The notes: generated by a model not told the origin, from the sequence alone. Positions 1 to 6,668 are shown, numbered from the stretch's first letter. The stretch: 9,886 nucleotides of DNA from Vulcanimicrobiota bacterium (GCA_030040695.1 JASHTE010000258.1:1-9886); one strand, 5' to 3'. Program-made: numbers and translations.

Positions 1-840
1 GCCGCTCACGAGAAACTCGAGCGTGCCCGCATTCGTATAGCCGACGCTCTTGCACGCCCGCACCGCCATCTCGTGGAGGGCGCGCCGCTGTTTCTGCCCG
101 AGATTCGGCGCCGGCGCCTCTTCGATAAGTTTCTGGTGCGAGGGTTTCTGCACCGAGCAATCGCGCTCGCCGAGGTGCAGCACGTTTCCGAGCTCATCGC
201 CGAGCACTTGCACCTCGACGTGACGCGGCGCGACGAGCAGCTTCTCCATGTACATGCGGCCGTCTTTGAAGCTTGCCTCTGCCTCGGCGGTCGCGCTCGC
301 ATAGGCGCGCTCCAGATCCTCGGGTCGCTCCACGACGCGCATTCCCTTGCCGCCGCCCCCCGCCGTCGCCTTGAGCAGCACCGGGTAACCGATTCTCTTC
401 GCCGCGTCGCGTGCGCTCTTCGCCGACTCCAAGATGTCGCTGCCGGGAATCGTCGCGACGCCCGCCTCTTTCATAATGCGCTTTGCGATCGCTTTGTCGC
501 CCATCGCCGCGATCACCGCCGGTTTCGGGCCGATGAATACAAGACCGTGGTCGGAGCAGATCTCTGCGAAGCGTGCGTTCTCGGCGAGAAAGCCGTACCC
601 GGGGTGAACCGCTTCGCATCCCGCAGCGAGCGCCGTCGAGACGATGTTCGCGATGTCGAGATACGAGCGCGGTACGGGGCCGGGGCCAACGCAATACGCC
701 TCGTCCGCCTCGCGAACGTGCATGGAATCCTTGTCGGCCTGCGAGTAGATCGCGACGCTGCGCGCTCCCAGCTCGCGGCAGGCGCGTGTGACGCGCACCG
801 CGATCTCGCCCCGGTTCGCGACGAGAATCTTACCGAACAC
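1..840 (-). CDS. accC: Acetyl-CoA carboxylase, biotin carboxylase subunit (3' end cut by window edge)
   Basis: Biotin carboxylase uses ATP and bicarbonate to carboxylate the biotin on BCCP, the first half-reaction of malonyl-CoA synthesis in the cytosol. The window holds the first 280 codons of a protein that is about 450 residues in the family. Visible are the N-terminal KILVANRGEIAVR (residues 4-16), HPGYGF (79-84), the ATP-grasp glycine loop GGGGKGM (161-167) and the ERDCS...EEAPAP segment (225-244). The GTG at 840 is chosen because it gives the canonical N-terminus directly before KILVANRGEIA; the upstream GAGAG is only a weak ribosome site. It lies 10 nt after the accB-like stop, last of the visible run. 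Oddity: the usual QRRHQK motif reads QKPSHQK, one residue longer than in E. coli AccC. The C-terminal lid is outside the window. Confidence 0.95.
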   Translation of the reverse strand, partial: MFGKILVANRGEIAVRVTRACRELGARSVAIYSQADKDSMHVREADEAYCVGPGPVPRSYLDIANIVSTALAAGCEAVHPGYGFLAENARFAEICSDHGLVFIGPKPAVIAAMGDKAIAKRIMKEAGVATIPGSDILESAKSARDAAKRIGYPVLLKATAGGGGKGMRVVERPEDLERAYASATAEAEASFKDGRMYMEKLLVAPRHVEVQVLGDELGNVLHLGERDCSVQKPSHQKLIEEAPAPNLGQKQRRALHEMAVRACKSVGYTNAGTLEFLVSG

Positions 841-850
841 GAGGAGCTCT

Positions 851-1252
851 CTACCGCTCTACTTCGAAGAGCGGACGGCCGTAATCCACGAGGTCGCCGT
901 CCTGCTGCAAGACCGCAAGAATGCGTCCCGGACCGCGGCTGCGAATCGGGTTGCGAATACCGAGCTGCTCCACGTATCCGAGCTCCCGATCGCCTTCGAG
1001 CAGCTCGCCGGCAAACGGCACCGGACGCGAGACGTGAAAGATTCCGACCCGATCGGCGGCGATTTGCTCGATGCGCGCGGGAGCGGGGACGGGCTTTTGC
1101 TCTCGCACCACGGGAGGCACGTGCTCCGGCGTGCGCCCGACTTCGAACACCTCGTTCTCGCGCTCGATGCGCAGTGACTCGAGGTCGTTGGCGACGAGGA
1201 ACTCCGCCAAGCGCCGCGCGCGCTCGGCGATCCCGCCTGCTTCAGGGAACAT
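851..1252 (-). CDS. accB: BCCP-like protein (AccB family) lacking the biotin-accepting lysine
   Basis: This 133-aa product has the AccB layout. A short N-terminal helix region (residues 10-40, ending ENEVFEV) is followed by a short Pro/Ala linker (41-60) and a C-terminal biotinyl-like barrel (61-133, ending PLFEVE as BCCPs do). It sits directly before accC, the usual accB position. In true BCCPs the hairpin reads VEAMKMM and biotin is attached to the Lys. Here it reads VEQLGIRN, with Gly98 (codon GGT, 961-959) at the Lys position, and no other Lys occurs in the barrel. It therefore cannot be biotinylated in the normal way. It may be a structural or regulatory subunit, like the plant BADC proteins, or a decaying copy; the reading frame is intact. 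The ATG overlaps the folK stop (TGATG), and GAGG lies about 9 nt upstream. The family call is firm and the role is inferred. Confidence 0.82.
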   Translation of the reverse strand: MFPEAGGIAERARRLAEFLVANDLESLRIERENEVFEVGRTPEHVPPVVREQKPVPAPARIEQIAADRVGIFHVSRPVPFAGELLEGDRELGYVEQLGIRNPIRSRGPGRILAVLQQDGDLVDYGRPLFEVER

Positions 1253-1674
1253 CAGGGGGCCTCGCTTCCTCGCGCAAAGGCCCCAACCTCCGTCAGCGGC
1301 TCGAGCACGAAGCTCCGTTCGTGCAGGCGCGGGTGCGGAACAAGCAGGCCAGGCTCCTCGATGCGCATGCCGTCGTAGAGCAATAGATCGAGATCGATGA
1401 CGCGTGGCCCCCACCGATAGCTTGCGCGGCGGCCCAAGCGTCGTTCGATGCGCTGCAGCGTCGCGAGAAGCTCGCGCGGCGGGAGCAGCGTCTCCAGACG
1501 CACCGCTGCATTGACAAATGACGGCTGCGCCGTGCGCCCCCACGGCACCGTACGCCGCAGCGACGACAGCTGCCGCACGCATCCCGCCTCACCGAGCGCA
1601 CGCACGGCACGCCGCACGTTGAAGCGCGCGTCACCGAGATTCGATCCGATTCCGATGTAGGCGACGGCGCTCAT
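1252..1674 (-). CDS. folK: 2-amino-4-hydroxy-6-hydroxymethyldihydropteridine pyrophosphokinase (HPPK)
   Basis: FolK transfers pyrophosphate from ATP to 6-hydroxymethyl-7,8-dihydropterin, making the DHPS substrate in folate synthesis. The 140-aa length is close to that of single-domain HPPKs. Diagnostic segments are YIGIGSNLGD (6-15), the signature RWGPRVIDLDLLLY (87-100), whose Asp94 and Asp96 correspond to the metal-binding aspartates, and HPRLHERSFVLEPL (114-127). The ATG at 1674 is supported by a strong GGGAGG ribosome site (1685-1680, 5-nt spacer) and by the 4-nt ATGA overlap with the folB stop. Its own stop overlaps the next start as TGATG. All expected catalytic residues are present. 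A longer open frame runs upstream across folB, but nothing in it resembles HPPK. Confidence 0.96.
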   Translation of the reverse strand: MSAVAYIGIGSNLGDARFNVRRAVRALGEAGCVRQLSSLRRTVPWGRTAQPSFVNAAVRLETLLPPRELLATLQRIERRLGRRASYRWGPRVIDLDLLLYDGMRIEEPGLLVPHPRLHERSFVLEPLTEVGAFARGSEAP

Positions 1675-2042
1675 TGGAGCCTCCCAACAAATCGTGGGTT
1701 CTCCCGCGCGAGCGTCACCGACGGCGTCGCGCCGCCGAGCAAACCCGGTTTCGCGACGCGTACCTCGGCACGTGCAACGCGAGGATCGACGAAGATCAGC
1801 TCGATCACCTCCGAAGCAACGCGCTCGAGCAGTGCGTGCGAAGTCGCTTGAACGCCATCGACGACGTCCTGGTAGAGCTCGCCGTAATGCAGGGTTTCGC
1901 CGATCTCGTCGCTTGCGGCGGCCGCCGACAGATCCATCTCCGCGACGATGTCGATCTCGAACCATTGTTCATGCTCGCGCTCGCCCGGATCCGCGCCGTG
2001 CCGCGCCTTCACCTGCAGTCCCCGAATCTCTAACCGGTCCAT
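1671..2042 (-). CDS. folB: Dihydroneopterin aldolase
   Basis: FolB cleaves 7,8-dihydroneopterin to 6-hydroxymethyl-7,8-dihydropterin and glycolaldehyde, supplying FolK. With the preferred start the protein has 123 aa, normal for the family, which forms homo-octamers. Visible are LEIRGLQVKARHG (4-16), the active-site region with Glu21 (the PEER motif here reads PGER), TLHYGELYQDV (50-60) with the conserved Tyr53, LLERVASEVI with Glu73, and AKP with the catalytic Lys98. The start at 2042 is preferred because GGAGG (2055-2051) lies 8 nt upstream and MDRLEIRG matches typical FolB N-termini. An ATG at 2057 would add five residues but removes that ribosome site. It overlaps the end of folP by 13 nt and folK by 4 nt. 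Confidence 0.93.
   Translation of the reverse strand: MDRLEIRGLQVKARHGADPGEREHEQWFEIDIVAEMDLSAAAASDEIGETLHYGELYQDVVDGVQATSHALLERVASEVIELIFVDPRVARAEVRVAKPGLLGGATPSVTLARENPRFVGRLQ
1680..1685 (-). promoter_or_regulatory. Strong ribosome binding site of folK
   Basis: GGGAGG on the minus strand, 5 nt before the folK ATG at 1674 and inside the end of folB. It fixes the folK start together with the ATGA overlap. Confidence 0.8.
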
Positions 2043-2842
2043 TCTGCTGGCCTCCATCCGCGAAAGATCGCGTCGCTCACGCGCACTGCGTCGCGCGTCG
2101 CCGCAACGTCGTGAACGCGCACCACGTCGACGCCCGCAGCTGCTGCGAGCGCGCTCGTCGCCGCCGTCGCAGCGACGCGCTCTTGTGGCGTGCGCCCGGT
2201 CAGCTTGCCGAGGGTCGATTTCCGCGACGTGCCGAGCAGCGCCGGAAAGCCGAGCGCGACGATGCGATCGAGGTTGCGCAAGATGCGCAGGTTGTGCTCT
2301 GCAGTCTTCCCAAAGCCGATTCCCGGATCCACGATCATCCGCTCGCGCGGAATGCCGCTGCGCACGCCGCGTTCTGCGCAGTCCTCGAGCACGCGCAGCA
2401 CCGCGTCAACGACGTCACCCTCGTATTCAGCCGTCTCCTGATTGTGCATCGCGATGAAGGCGAGCCCGCTCCCCGCGGCGATCTCGAGCAGCTCCTGCGG
2501 AGCGCGCTGCACGCAGTTGATTGCGTCGACCCCCACATCACGCGCGGCGCGCGCGACCGATGCCTTCGCGGTGTCGATCGAAAGCGGCACCTGCGGGAAG
2601 CGCTCGCGCAACGCGCGCAGCACCGGAACGACGCGCGCGCGCTCGGTCGCCTCGTCGACGGGTGCGTGGCCGGGCCGGGTCGACTCGCCACCCACGTCGA
2701 GCACGTCAACCTCCTCTTCGACGTGGCGCTGTGCCGTTGCGAGTGCCGCGTCGACGCTCACGCTCCCGTCGCCGGAGAACGAATCAGGCGTGACGTTGAC
2801 GATGCCCATGATATAGGTGCGTACGCCCCACGCAAACTTCAT
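2030..2842 (-). CDS. folP: Dihydropteroate synthase
   Basis: FolP condenses 6-hydroxymethyldihydropterin pyrophosphate with p-aminobenzoate to give dihydropteroate; it is the sulfonamide target. The 270-aa TIM barrel is of normal length. Seen are MGIVNVTPDSFSGDG (12-26) with Asn16, DVGGESTRPG (49-58), SIDT (88-91) with Asp90, DPGIGFGK (172-179), LLGTSRKS (202-209) with Lys208, and VRVHDV (241-246) with Arg242 and His244. All pterin- and phosphate-binding residues expected from E. coli DHPS are present. One deviation: the IND(V)SG stretch reads AINCVQRAP, keeping the binding Asn109 but changing the next Asp to Cys110. The ATG at 2842 overlaps the folC stop as ATGA; no ribosome site is visible, so it probably depends on coupling. 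An in-frame ATG 36 codons upstream lies inside folC and is unlikely. Confidence 0.95.
   Translation of the reverse strand: MKFAWGVRTYIMGIVNVTPDSFSGDGSVSVDAALATAQRHVEEEVDVLDVGGESTRPGHAPVDEATERARVVPVLRALRERFPQVPLSIDTAKASVARAARDVGVDAINCVQRAPQELLEIAAGSGLAFIAMHNQETAEYEGDVVDAVLRVLEDCAERGVRSGIPRERMIVDPGIGFGKTAEHNLRILRNLDRIVALGFPALLGTSRKSTLGKLTGRTPQERVAATAATSALAAAAGVDVVRVHDVAATRDAVRVSDAIFRGWRPAEWTG
2051..2055 (-). promoter_or_regulatory. Ribosome binding site deciding the folB start
   Basis: GGAGG on the minus strand, 8 nt before the ATG at 2042 and inside the end of folP. It supports that start over the ATG at 2057, which would sit upstream of it. Confidence 0.75.
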
Positions 2843-4149
2843 TGTGCGACGAGGCGAGCACGCCGCGCGATTGCTGCCGTGCGAACGGCCGCGACGACGA
2901 ATGTCGATCCGGTGACGAGCAATATCTCGCCGGGCGCGCACGCCTCGCACGCGCGCGCAAATGCCTCGTCGGCACGACCGATCACCCGTGCCGGCGCAGA
3001 GGGACGGGCTAGCTCTGCAAGGCGCGACGGTTCGACGGGCCGCCGCCCCGCCGCCTCGAACGACGTCACGGTCACCGACGAGAGCAGCGGTGCAAGCGCT
3101 CGTAGAATTGCGGCTGCGTCTTTGCCTTCCCCGATCGCGATGAGCGCATGCATTGTGCGATTTGGAAAATGCTCGCGTAACGCGTCGGCAAGGTGCTGCG
3201 CCTTCTCCTCGTTGTGCGCGATGTCGAGCACAATCGTTGGATCGCCGTCGACGATCTCCATCCGTCCTGGAATCGCAACGTTCGCAAGCCCACGCTCGAT
3301 CGACTCGATCGGCGGGCGCAGACTCTCTGGTAACGCTTCGAGCGCAACGATCGCCGTACGCGCGTTGCCGCGCTGAAAGGCGCCGTAGACCGAGAGCGTG
3401 AGCTCGTAACGCCCCCGCGCCGTGCGCACGCCGAACGAGCGCTCTTCTTCTCCCGGCTCGAGCTCGGCGACACGGGCAGCGTGGATAACCGGCGCCCCAA
3501 CCTCGTGCGCTCGCGCCTCGATCACCGCAATCGCATCGTCGCGCTCGACACCGAGTACGAGCGGCACGCCCGGTTTCGCGATGCCCGCTTTCTCTGCAGC
3601 AATCGCCTCGATCGTGTCGCCGAGCACTTCGGTGTGGTCGAGGCCGATCGACGTGATGACGGCAACCTGCGGCAACAGCACGTTCGTTCCATCGAGCCGT
3701 CCCCCGAGGCCAACTTCGATCACGGCGATCTCGACGCGCTCGAGGGCAAAGTAGAGGAACGTGAGCGCAAGCAATGTCTCGTAGTACGTCGGCTTCCCGT
3801 GCTCGGGCGTCACCCGCTCGATCGCCGGAATCATCTCCTCGAGCAGTGCCGCGAAACGCTCGCGCTCGATCGGCACACCGTCGATCGCGGCACGCTCCGT
3901 CATCGAGTGCAGGTGCGGCTTGACGTGCAAGCCCGTGCGCTTTCCGGACGCGCTCAATGCCGCGGCGATCATGGTGGCGGTCGAACCCTTTCCGCTCGTC
4001 CCTCCGACGTGCACGCTCGGATAGGCGCGATGCGGATCGTCGAGCTCGCGGAGCAGCGCGCGGATGCGCTCGAGGCCGAGGCTCTTGCGGCGTGATTCGC
4101 CTTCGCCGATCAAGCCGAGCAAGTAACGCTCGGCGTCGTCAAACGTCAT
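2839..4149 (-). CDS. folC: Bifunctional folylpolyglutamate synthase / dihydrofolate synthase
   Basis: FolC belongs to the Mur-ligase-like ATP-dependent family. It adds Glu to dihydropteroate and usually extends the polyglutamate tail of reduced folates. The 436-aa length is normal. Motifs seen: P-loop GTSGKGST (50-57), KPHLHSMTERAAIDG (77-91), EVGLGGRLDGTN (145-156), GLDHTEVLG (169-177) with its conserved His172, AAEKAGIAKPG (184-194), PGRMEIV (294-300) and DIAHNEEKA (309-317). The start at 4149 fits the family N-terminus (helix, then ERIRALL) and overlaps mogA by 11 nt. An ATG five codons earlier (4164) is equally open, and neither has a clear ribosome site. Whether it does one or both reactions cannot be read from sequence, but no second folC is present and folP is next door, so dihydrofolate synthase activity is very likely. 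Confidence 0.94.
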   Translation of the reverse strand: MTFDDAERYLLGLIGEGESRRKSLGLERIRALLRELDDPHRAYPSVHVGGTSGKGSTATMIAAALSASGKRTGLHVKPHLHSMTERAAIDGVPIERERFAALLEEMIPAIERVTPEHGKPTYYETLLALTFLYFALERVEIAVIEVGLGGRLDGTNVLLPQVAVITSIGLDHTEVLGDTIEAIAAEKAGIAKPGVPLVLGVERDDAIAVIEARAHEVGAPVIHAARVAELEPGEEERSFGVRTARGRYELTLSVYGAFQRGNARTAIVALEALPESLRPPIESIERGLANVAIPGRMEIVDGDPTIVLDIAHNEEKAQHLADALREHFPNRTMHALIAIGEGKDAAAILRALAPLLSSVTVTSFEAAGRRPVEPSRLAELARPSAPARVIGRADEAFARACEACAPGEILLVTGSTFVVAAVRTAAIARRARLVAQ

Positions 4150-4645
4150 GCGCGTGCTCGTCATCGGCGTCGTCGCCGGCTAACAACGCAAGAGCGTGCG
4201 GAAGCACCGGCACGATCACGGCGAGCGACTCCGCCACCGCTTTCGGACTTCCGGGAAGGTTGACGATCAACGTGCGATGGCGCACGCCGGCGACGGCGCG
4301 CGAGAGCATCGCCGTGCGCACGTGCGGCAACGCCGCGGCGCGAATCGCTTCGCCGATTCCCGGCACCTCGTAATCGAGCACCGCGAGCGTCGCCTGCGGC
4401 GTTCGGTCGCGCGGGCTTAGACCGGTTCCACCGCTCGTGAGCACGAGCGAAGCGCTCCCCGAGTCGGCGAGCTCGATGAGCTCGGCCTGCAATCTGCTTG
4501 GATCGTCGGGAAGAATGAGCTCTCGCACGATCTCGTAGGCTCCGCCGAGCTGCTCGCGCATGATCGGCAGAGACGCATCGGCGCGCGTACCGCTTGCGGC
4601 ACGGTCGGAGAGCACCACGAGAGCCGCAGTGAAACGGCCGCTCAC
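4139..4645 (-). CDS. mogA: Molybdopterin adenylyltransferase (MogA/MoaB family)
   Basis: MogA-type proteins adenylylate molybdopterin, activating it for molybdate insertion. The 168-aa single domain matches the family: [16 protein letters not shown] (8-23), then the signature [15 protein letters not shown] (69-83) with the catalytic Asp80, VPGIGEAIR (94-102), and [18 protein letters not shown] (124-141). The GTG at 4645 overlaps the moaC stop as GTGA and is preceded by an AAGGTGG-type ribosome site. Upstream in-frame starts lie deep inside moaC and code for nothing recognisable. The C-terminus ends in an acidic, His-containing tail (158-167). MoaB and MogA differ little in sequence; the direct moaC neighbour supports a molybdopterin role over a CinA-like one, while the exact symbol is less certain. 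Confidence 0.9.
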   Translation of the reverse strand: MSGRFTAALVVLSDRAASGTRADASLPIMREQLGGAYEIVRELILPDDPSRLQAELIELADSGSASLVLTSGGTGLSPRDRTPQATLAVLDYEVPGIGEAIRAAALPHVRTAMLSRAVAGVRHRTLIVNLPGSPKAVAESLAVIVPVLPHALALLAGDDADDEHAHDV

Positions 4646-5115
4646 GAGCGCCGCCACCTTCCGCTCTTTCCACCACGCTTCTCGAGCAAGGCGATACGCT
4701 CGATGACGATGCCTCGGTCGAGCGCTTTCGTCATATCGTAGAACGTGAGCGCCGCGACGCTCGCTGCAACGAGCGCCTCCATCTCGACGCCGGTTTGCGC
4801 CGTCGTCTTTGTTTCGCTCTCGATGCGGACGGCATTCGGCGGCACCCACTCCAACGTCACACTCACGTGGCTCAGCGGTAATGCGTGCGCAAGCGGTATC
4901 AGCTCGTCCGTGCGCTTTGCTGCGGTGATCCCGGCGATCTGCGCCGTCACGAATGCATCGCCCTTGCGCAGCGTCGCGGCGCGCATCGTGCGAAAGGCCG
5001 CATCGCTCATGCGCACGATCGCTTCGGCGCGCGCGACTCGTCGCGTTGCGGATTTCACGGAAACGTCGACCATCGCGACGCCGCCGCTAGACGAAAGGTG
5101 TGAGGGTTTCGGCAT
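4642..5115 (-). CDS. moaC: Cyclic pyranopterin monophosphate synthase
   Basis: MoaC converts the MoaA product (3',8-cyclo-GTP) to cyclic pyranopterin monophosphate, the first stable molybdopterin intermediate. The 157-aa product aligns along its whole length with E. coli Moa[17 protein letters not shown] (6-21), [19 protein letters not shown] (51-69) with Lys51, [13 protein letters not shown] (72-84) with active-site His77, [17 protein letters not shown] (108-124), and [10 protein letters not shown] (126-135) with Asp127 and Lys130, ending [10 protein letters not shown]. The ATG at 5115 is chosen over Met15 because residues before MVDVS are part of the family. There is no ribosome site before it, and only 24 bp separate it from the divergent gene. 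moaA, moaD, moaE and moeA are not in the window. Confidence 0.96.
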   Translation of the reverse strand: MPKPSHLSSSGGVAMVDVSVKSATRRVARAEAIVRMSDAAFRTMRAATLRKGDAFVTAQIAGITAAKRTDELIPLAHALPLSHVSVTLEWVPPNAVRIESETKTTAQTGVEMEALVAASVAALTFYDMTKALDRGIVIERIALLEKRGGKSGRWRRS

Positions 5116-5130
5116 GGTGTTTGGATAAGT

Positions 5131-5135
5131 CGGAG
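5131..5135 (+). promoter_or_regulatory. Ribosome binding site of the HD-GYP-like gene
   Basis: CGGAG ending 4 nt before the ATG at 5140. It lies in the 24-bp gap between this gene and divergent moaC, so promoters of both genes must reach into the opposite coding region. Confidence 0.65.
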
Positions 5136-5139
5136 TGCG

Positions 5140-5757
5140 ATGGCGCTATTCCCGCAGGCGGGCGCTGATCCTCGGCAGCGTTTCGCCCAGATGCTCGCGT
5201 TCTACGGAGCACTTGGCGATGCGGCGTCGGGTTACCCTCACGGTTTTGGCCGCCGCAAGGCCGGTATTGCGGTGGCACTGGCGACACTGGCGGAAGTGGA
5301 CGAGACGACGCGCGACGCCGTGGGATTTGCGGGGTTGCTCCATGCAGTGGGCGCGATCGTTCACCACGAGGAGCCTCTCGACGCTCCGGTCTACGGTGCG
5401 CGCCTCTGCGAGCGGATCGCCGCGCTTCCGCCCGGGACCGCCGAGTTGGTGCGGACGCAATCCGAGGCCTGGGACGGCACGGGGTTTCCGGATCAGCTTC
5501 GCTGGCACGCGATCCCGTTCGGGGCGCAACTCTTGCTGCTCGCGCACACCGTCTCGACGTGGAACGGGGACGAGGCGCTCGAGCGCGTCAACGCCGAGAG
5601 CGGACGCAGTCTCTCGCCAGCCGCGGTCGCGCTCTACGCGCAGTGGCTCCGTCGCGGCGACGACATAACACCGCTCGAGCCGCCGTGGAGTGCGCTCGAT
5701 CCAACTGCTTGCGACGCCGTTGCGCTTCTCGCCGCGATCACGGAGCAGATCGGCTGA
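5140..5757 (+). CDS. Degenerate HD-GYP-like protein, probably non-catalytic
   Basis: The 205-aa product follows the helical order of an HD-GYP domain but lacks its chemistry. The helix normally starting GHS reads GFG (35-37), so the first His is lost. LLHDIGKI reads LLHAVGAI (67-73), so the metal Asp is Ala69. The HHHERWDGSGYP stretch reads [12 protein letters not shown] (106-117), losing the histidines while keeping WDG.G.P. The later AD reads AH (135-136). Of the metal ligands only His68 remains. HD-GYP proteins normally hydrolyse cyclic di-GMP; this one is unlikely to, and may bind a ligand or a partner. The fold assignment rests on motif order alone. The ATG has GGAG 4 nt before it (5132-5135). 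Its stop overlaps the next start as TGATG, so the two products are probably made together. It is transcribed divergently from moaC. Confidence 0.75.
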   Translation: MALFPQAGADPRQRFAQMLAFYGALGDAASGYPHGFGRRKAGIAVALATLAEVDETTRDAVGFAGLLHAVGAIVHHEEPLDAPVYGARLCERIAALPPGTAELVRTQSEAWDGTGFPDQLRWHAIPFGAQLLLLAHTVSTWNGDEALERVNAESGRSLSPAAVALYAQWLRRGDDITPLEPPWSALDPTACDAVALLAAITEQIG

Positions 5758-6668
5758 TGCAGCAGCTCGTGCGCCGCGCTCGCTGCGTTCGCGGGTCGCG
5801 CATTCTCGAGATCTTGCAGCGCTACGACGCGCGCAGCCTCGCCGATCCGTTCATGGGCCTGCCGACGCACTTGAACTACCTCAAGCGCCACGGAATCGCC
5901 GTGCACGGTGGCGACTTGCTCTCGTGGCCCGTCTGCGTCGGGAAGGGTCTGATCGCGAACGACCTCACCCTACTACGCGATGATGAAACGGCGGCGATCG
6001 TCGAGGCGCACCCAGGCCGGATCTACTCGGGCGAGCGCTTCATGAGCTGGGAGGGCGCATCGCTGAGTGAGGAACACTGCACGTACTTAGGCGTCTGGCG
6101 AGAGAACGTGCGCGAGCTGCGCAGTGAGGCACAGACAGGTCTCGCCGTGCTCGGCTTGTGGCGCGTCTTCTGCTACTGGCTGCAGAAAGCCGAAGAGCCG
6201 GACGCGATGGAAGACATCGCACCGGCAGAGCTCGCCTGGCACTATGTGCGTCAAGCCTCGCAATGGGTCGCAACGAACGGTCGCCGCAACACGGTGCGCT
6301 GCGCCGACGCCGCTGCAACCATAGAAGCCTGCAACGCCGATGCGCTCTTGCTCGCGCCTCCCGCACGCGGTGGTCATCGCAGCATCGATCCACGCATCTG
6401 GATGTGGGAGGCGTGGTGGCGCGGCAACCCCGCTTTTACACTCGAGCAGCTCTACGCCGAGAGCACCTTCGGCACGCATCCGAGCGAAAACGAATACACA
6501 TCAGCCCTAAAGCGGCTGATAGAGAAAGCGGTGAAGTACCCTCTAATTCTTCTTCTCACCACATCACCTCACGCACCTGAGGTGGAGTCGCTGCTGCGAA
6601 ACTCCGGCCGCACCGTCGAAACCGTCGTCCCTTCCCCAGAGGAAGTTTACATAGCTGCGAAACGCTGA
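5757..6668 (+). CDS. Degenerate D12-class DNA adenine methyltransferase-like protein
   Basis: Unnamed 303-aa protein. Its motif order resembles D12-class N6-adenine DNA methyltransferases. ADPFMGLPTHLNYLKRHGI (29-47) sits where the SAM-binding DPFxGxG motif belongs. GLIANDLTLL (64-73) matches the xxND motif. RCADAAATIEACNADALLLAPPARGG (181-206) matches the N-x-D...DxVxxDPPY block, but the catalytic DPPY is APPA (200-203) and the motif I glycines are only partly kept. LILLLTTSPHAPEVESLL (263-280) would be a late strand-helix pair. Methylation activity is therefore doubtful; a DNA- or SAM-binding role is possible. The start at 5757 is set by the TGATG overlap with the HD-GYP-like gene. The open frame extends further upstream, but that part only mirrors the upstream gene. 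The last 60 or so codons are richer in A/T and rare codons than the rest. Confidence 0.6.
   Translation: MQQLVRRARCVRGSRILEILQRYDARSLADPFMGLPTHLNYLKRHGIAVHGGDLLSWPVCVGKGLIANDLTLLRDDETAAIVEAHPGRIYSGERFMSWEGASLSEEHCTYLGVWRENVRELRSEAQTGLAVLGLWRVFCYWLQKAEEPDAMEDIAPAELAWHYVRQASQWVATNGRRNTVRCADAAATIEACNADALLLAPPARGGHRSIDPRIWMWEAWWRGNPAFTLEQLYAESTFGTHPSENEYTSALKRLIEKAVKYPLILLLTTSPHAPEVESLLRNSGRTVETVVPSPEEVYIAAKR

Noticed and set aside
73..1386. 437-codon open frame on the plus strand
   Set aside because: Antisense to accC, accB and folK, with an Arg/Ala-rich composition and no motifs; a mirror of GC-rich codons.
1694..3376. 560-codon open frame on the plus strand
   Set aside because: Antisense to folB, folP and folC, whose minus-strand motifs are complete; low-complexity Arg/Ala/Ser composition.
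5559..5756. Upstream extension of the methyltransferase-like gene
   Set aside because: It overlaps the HD-GYP-like gene in another frame and is Arg-rich; the TGATG overlap at 5757 gives a sensible start.
5757..6668. Restriction-modification system
   Set aside because: No endonuclease or specificity gene is present, and the methyltransferase-like protein lacks the catalytic DPPY motif.
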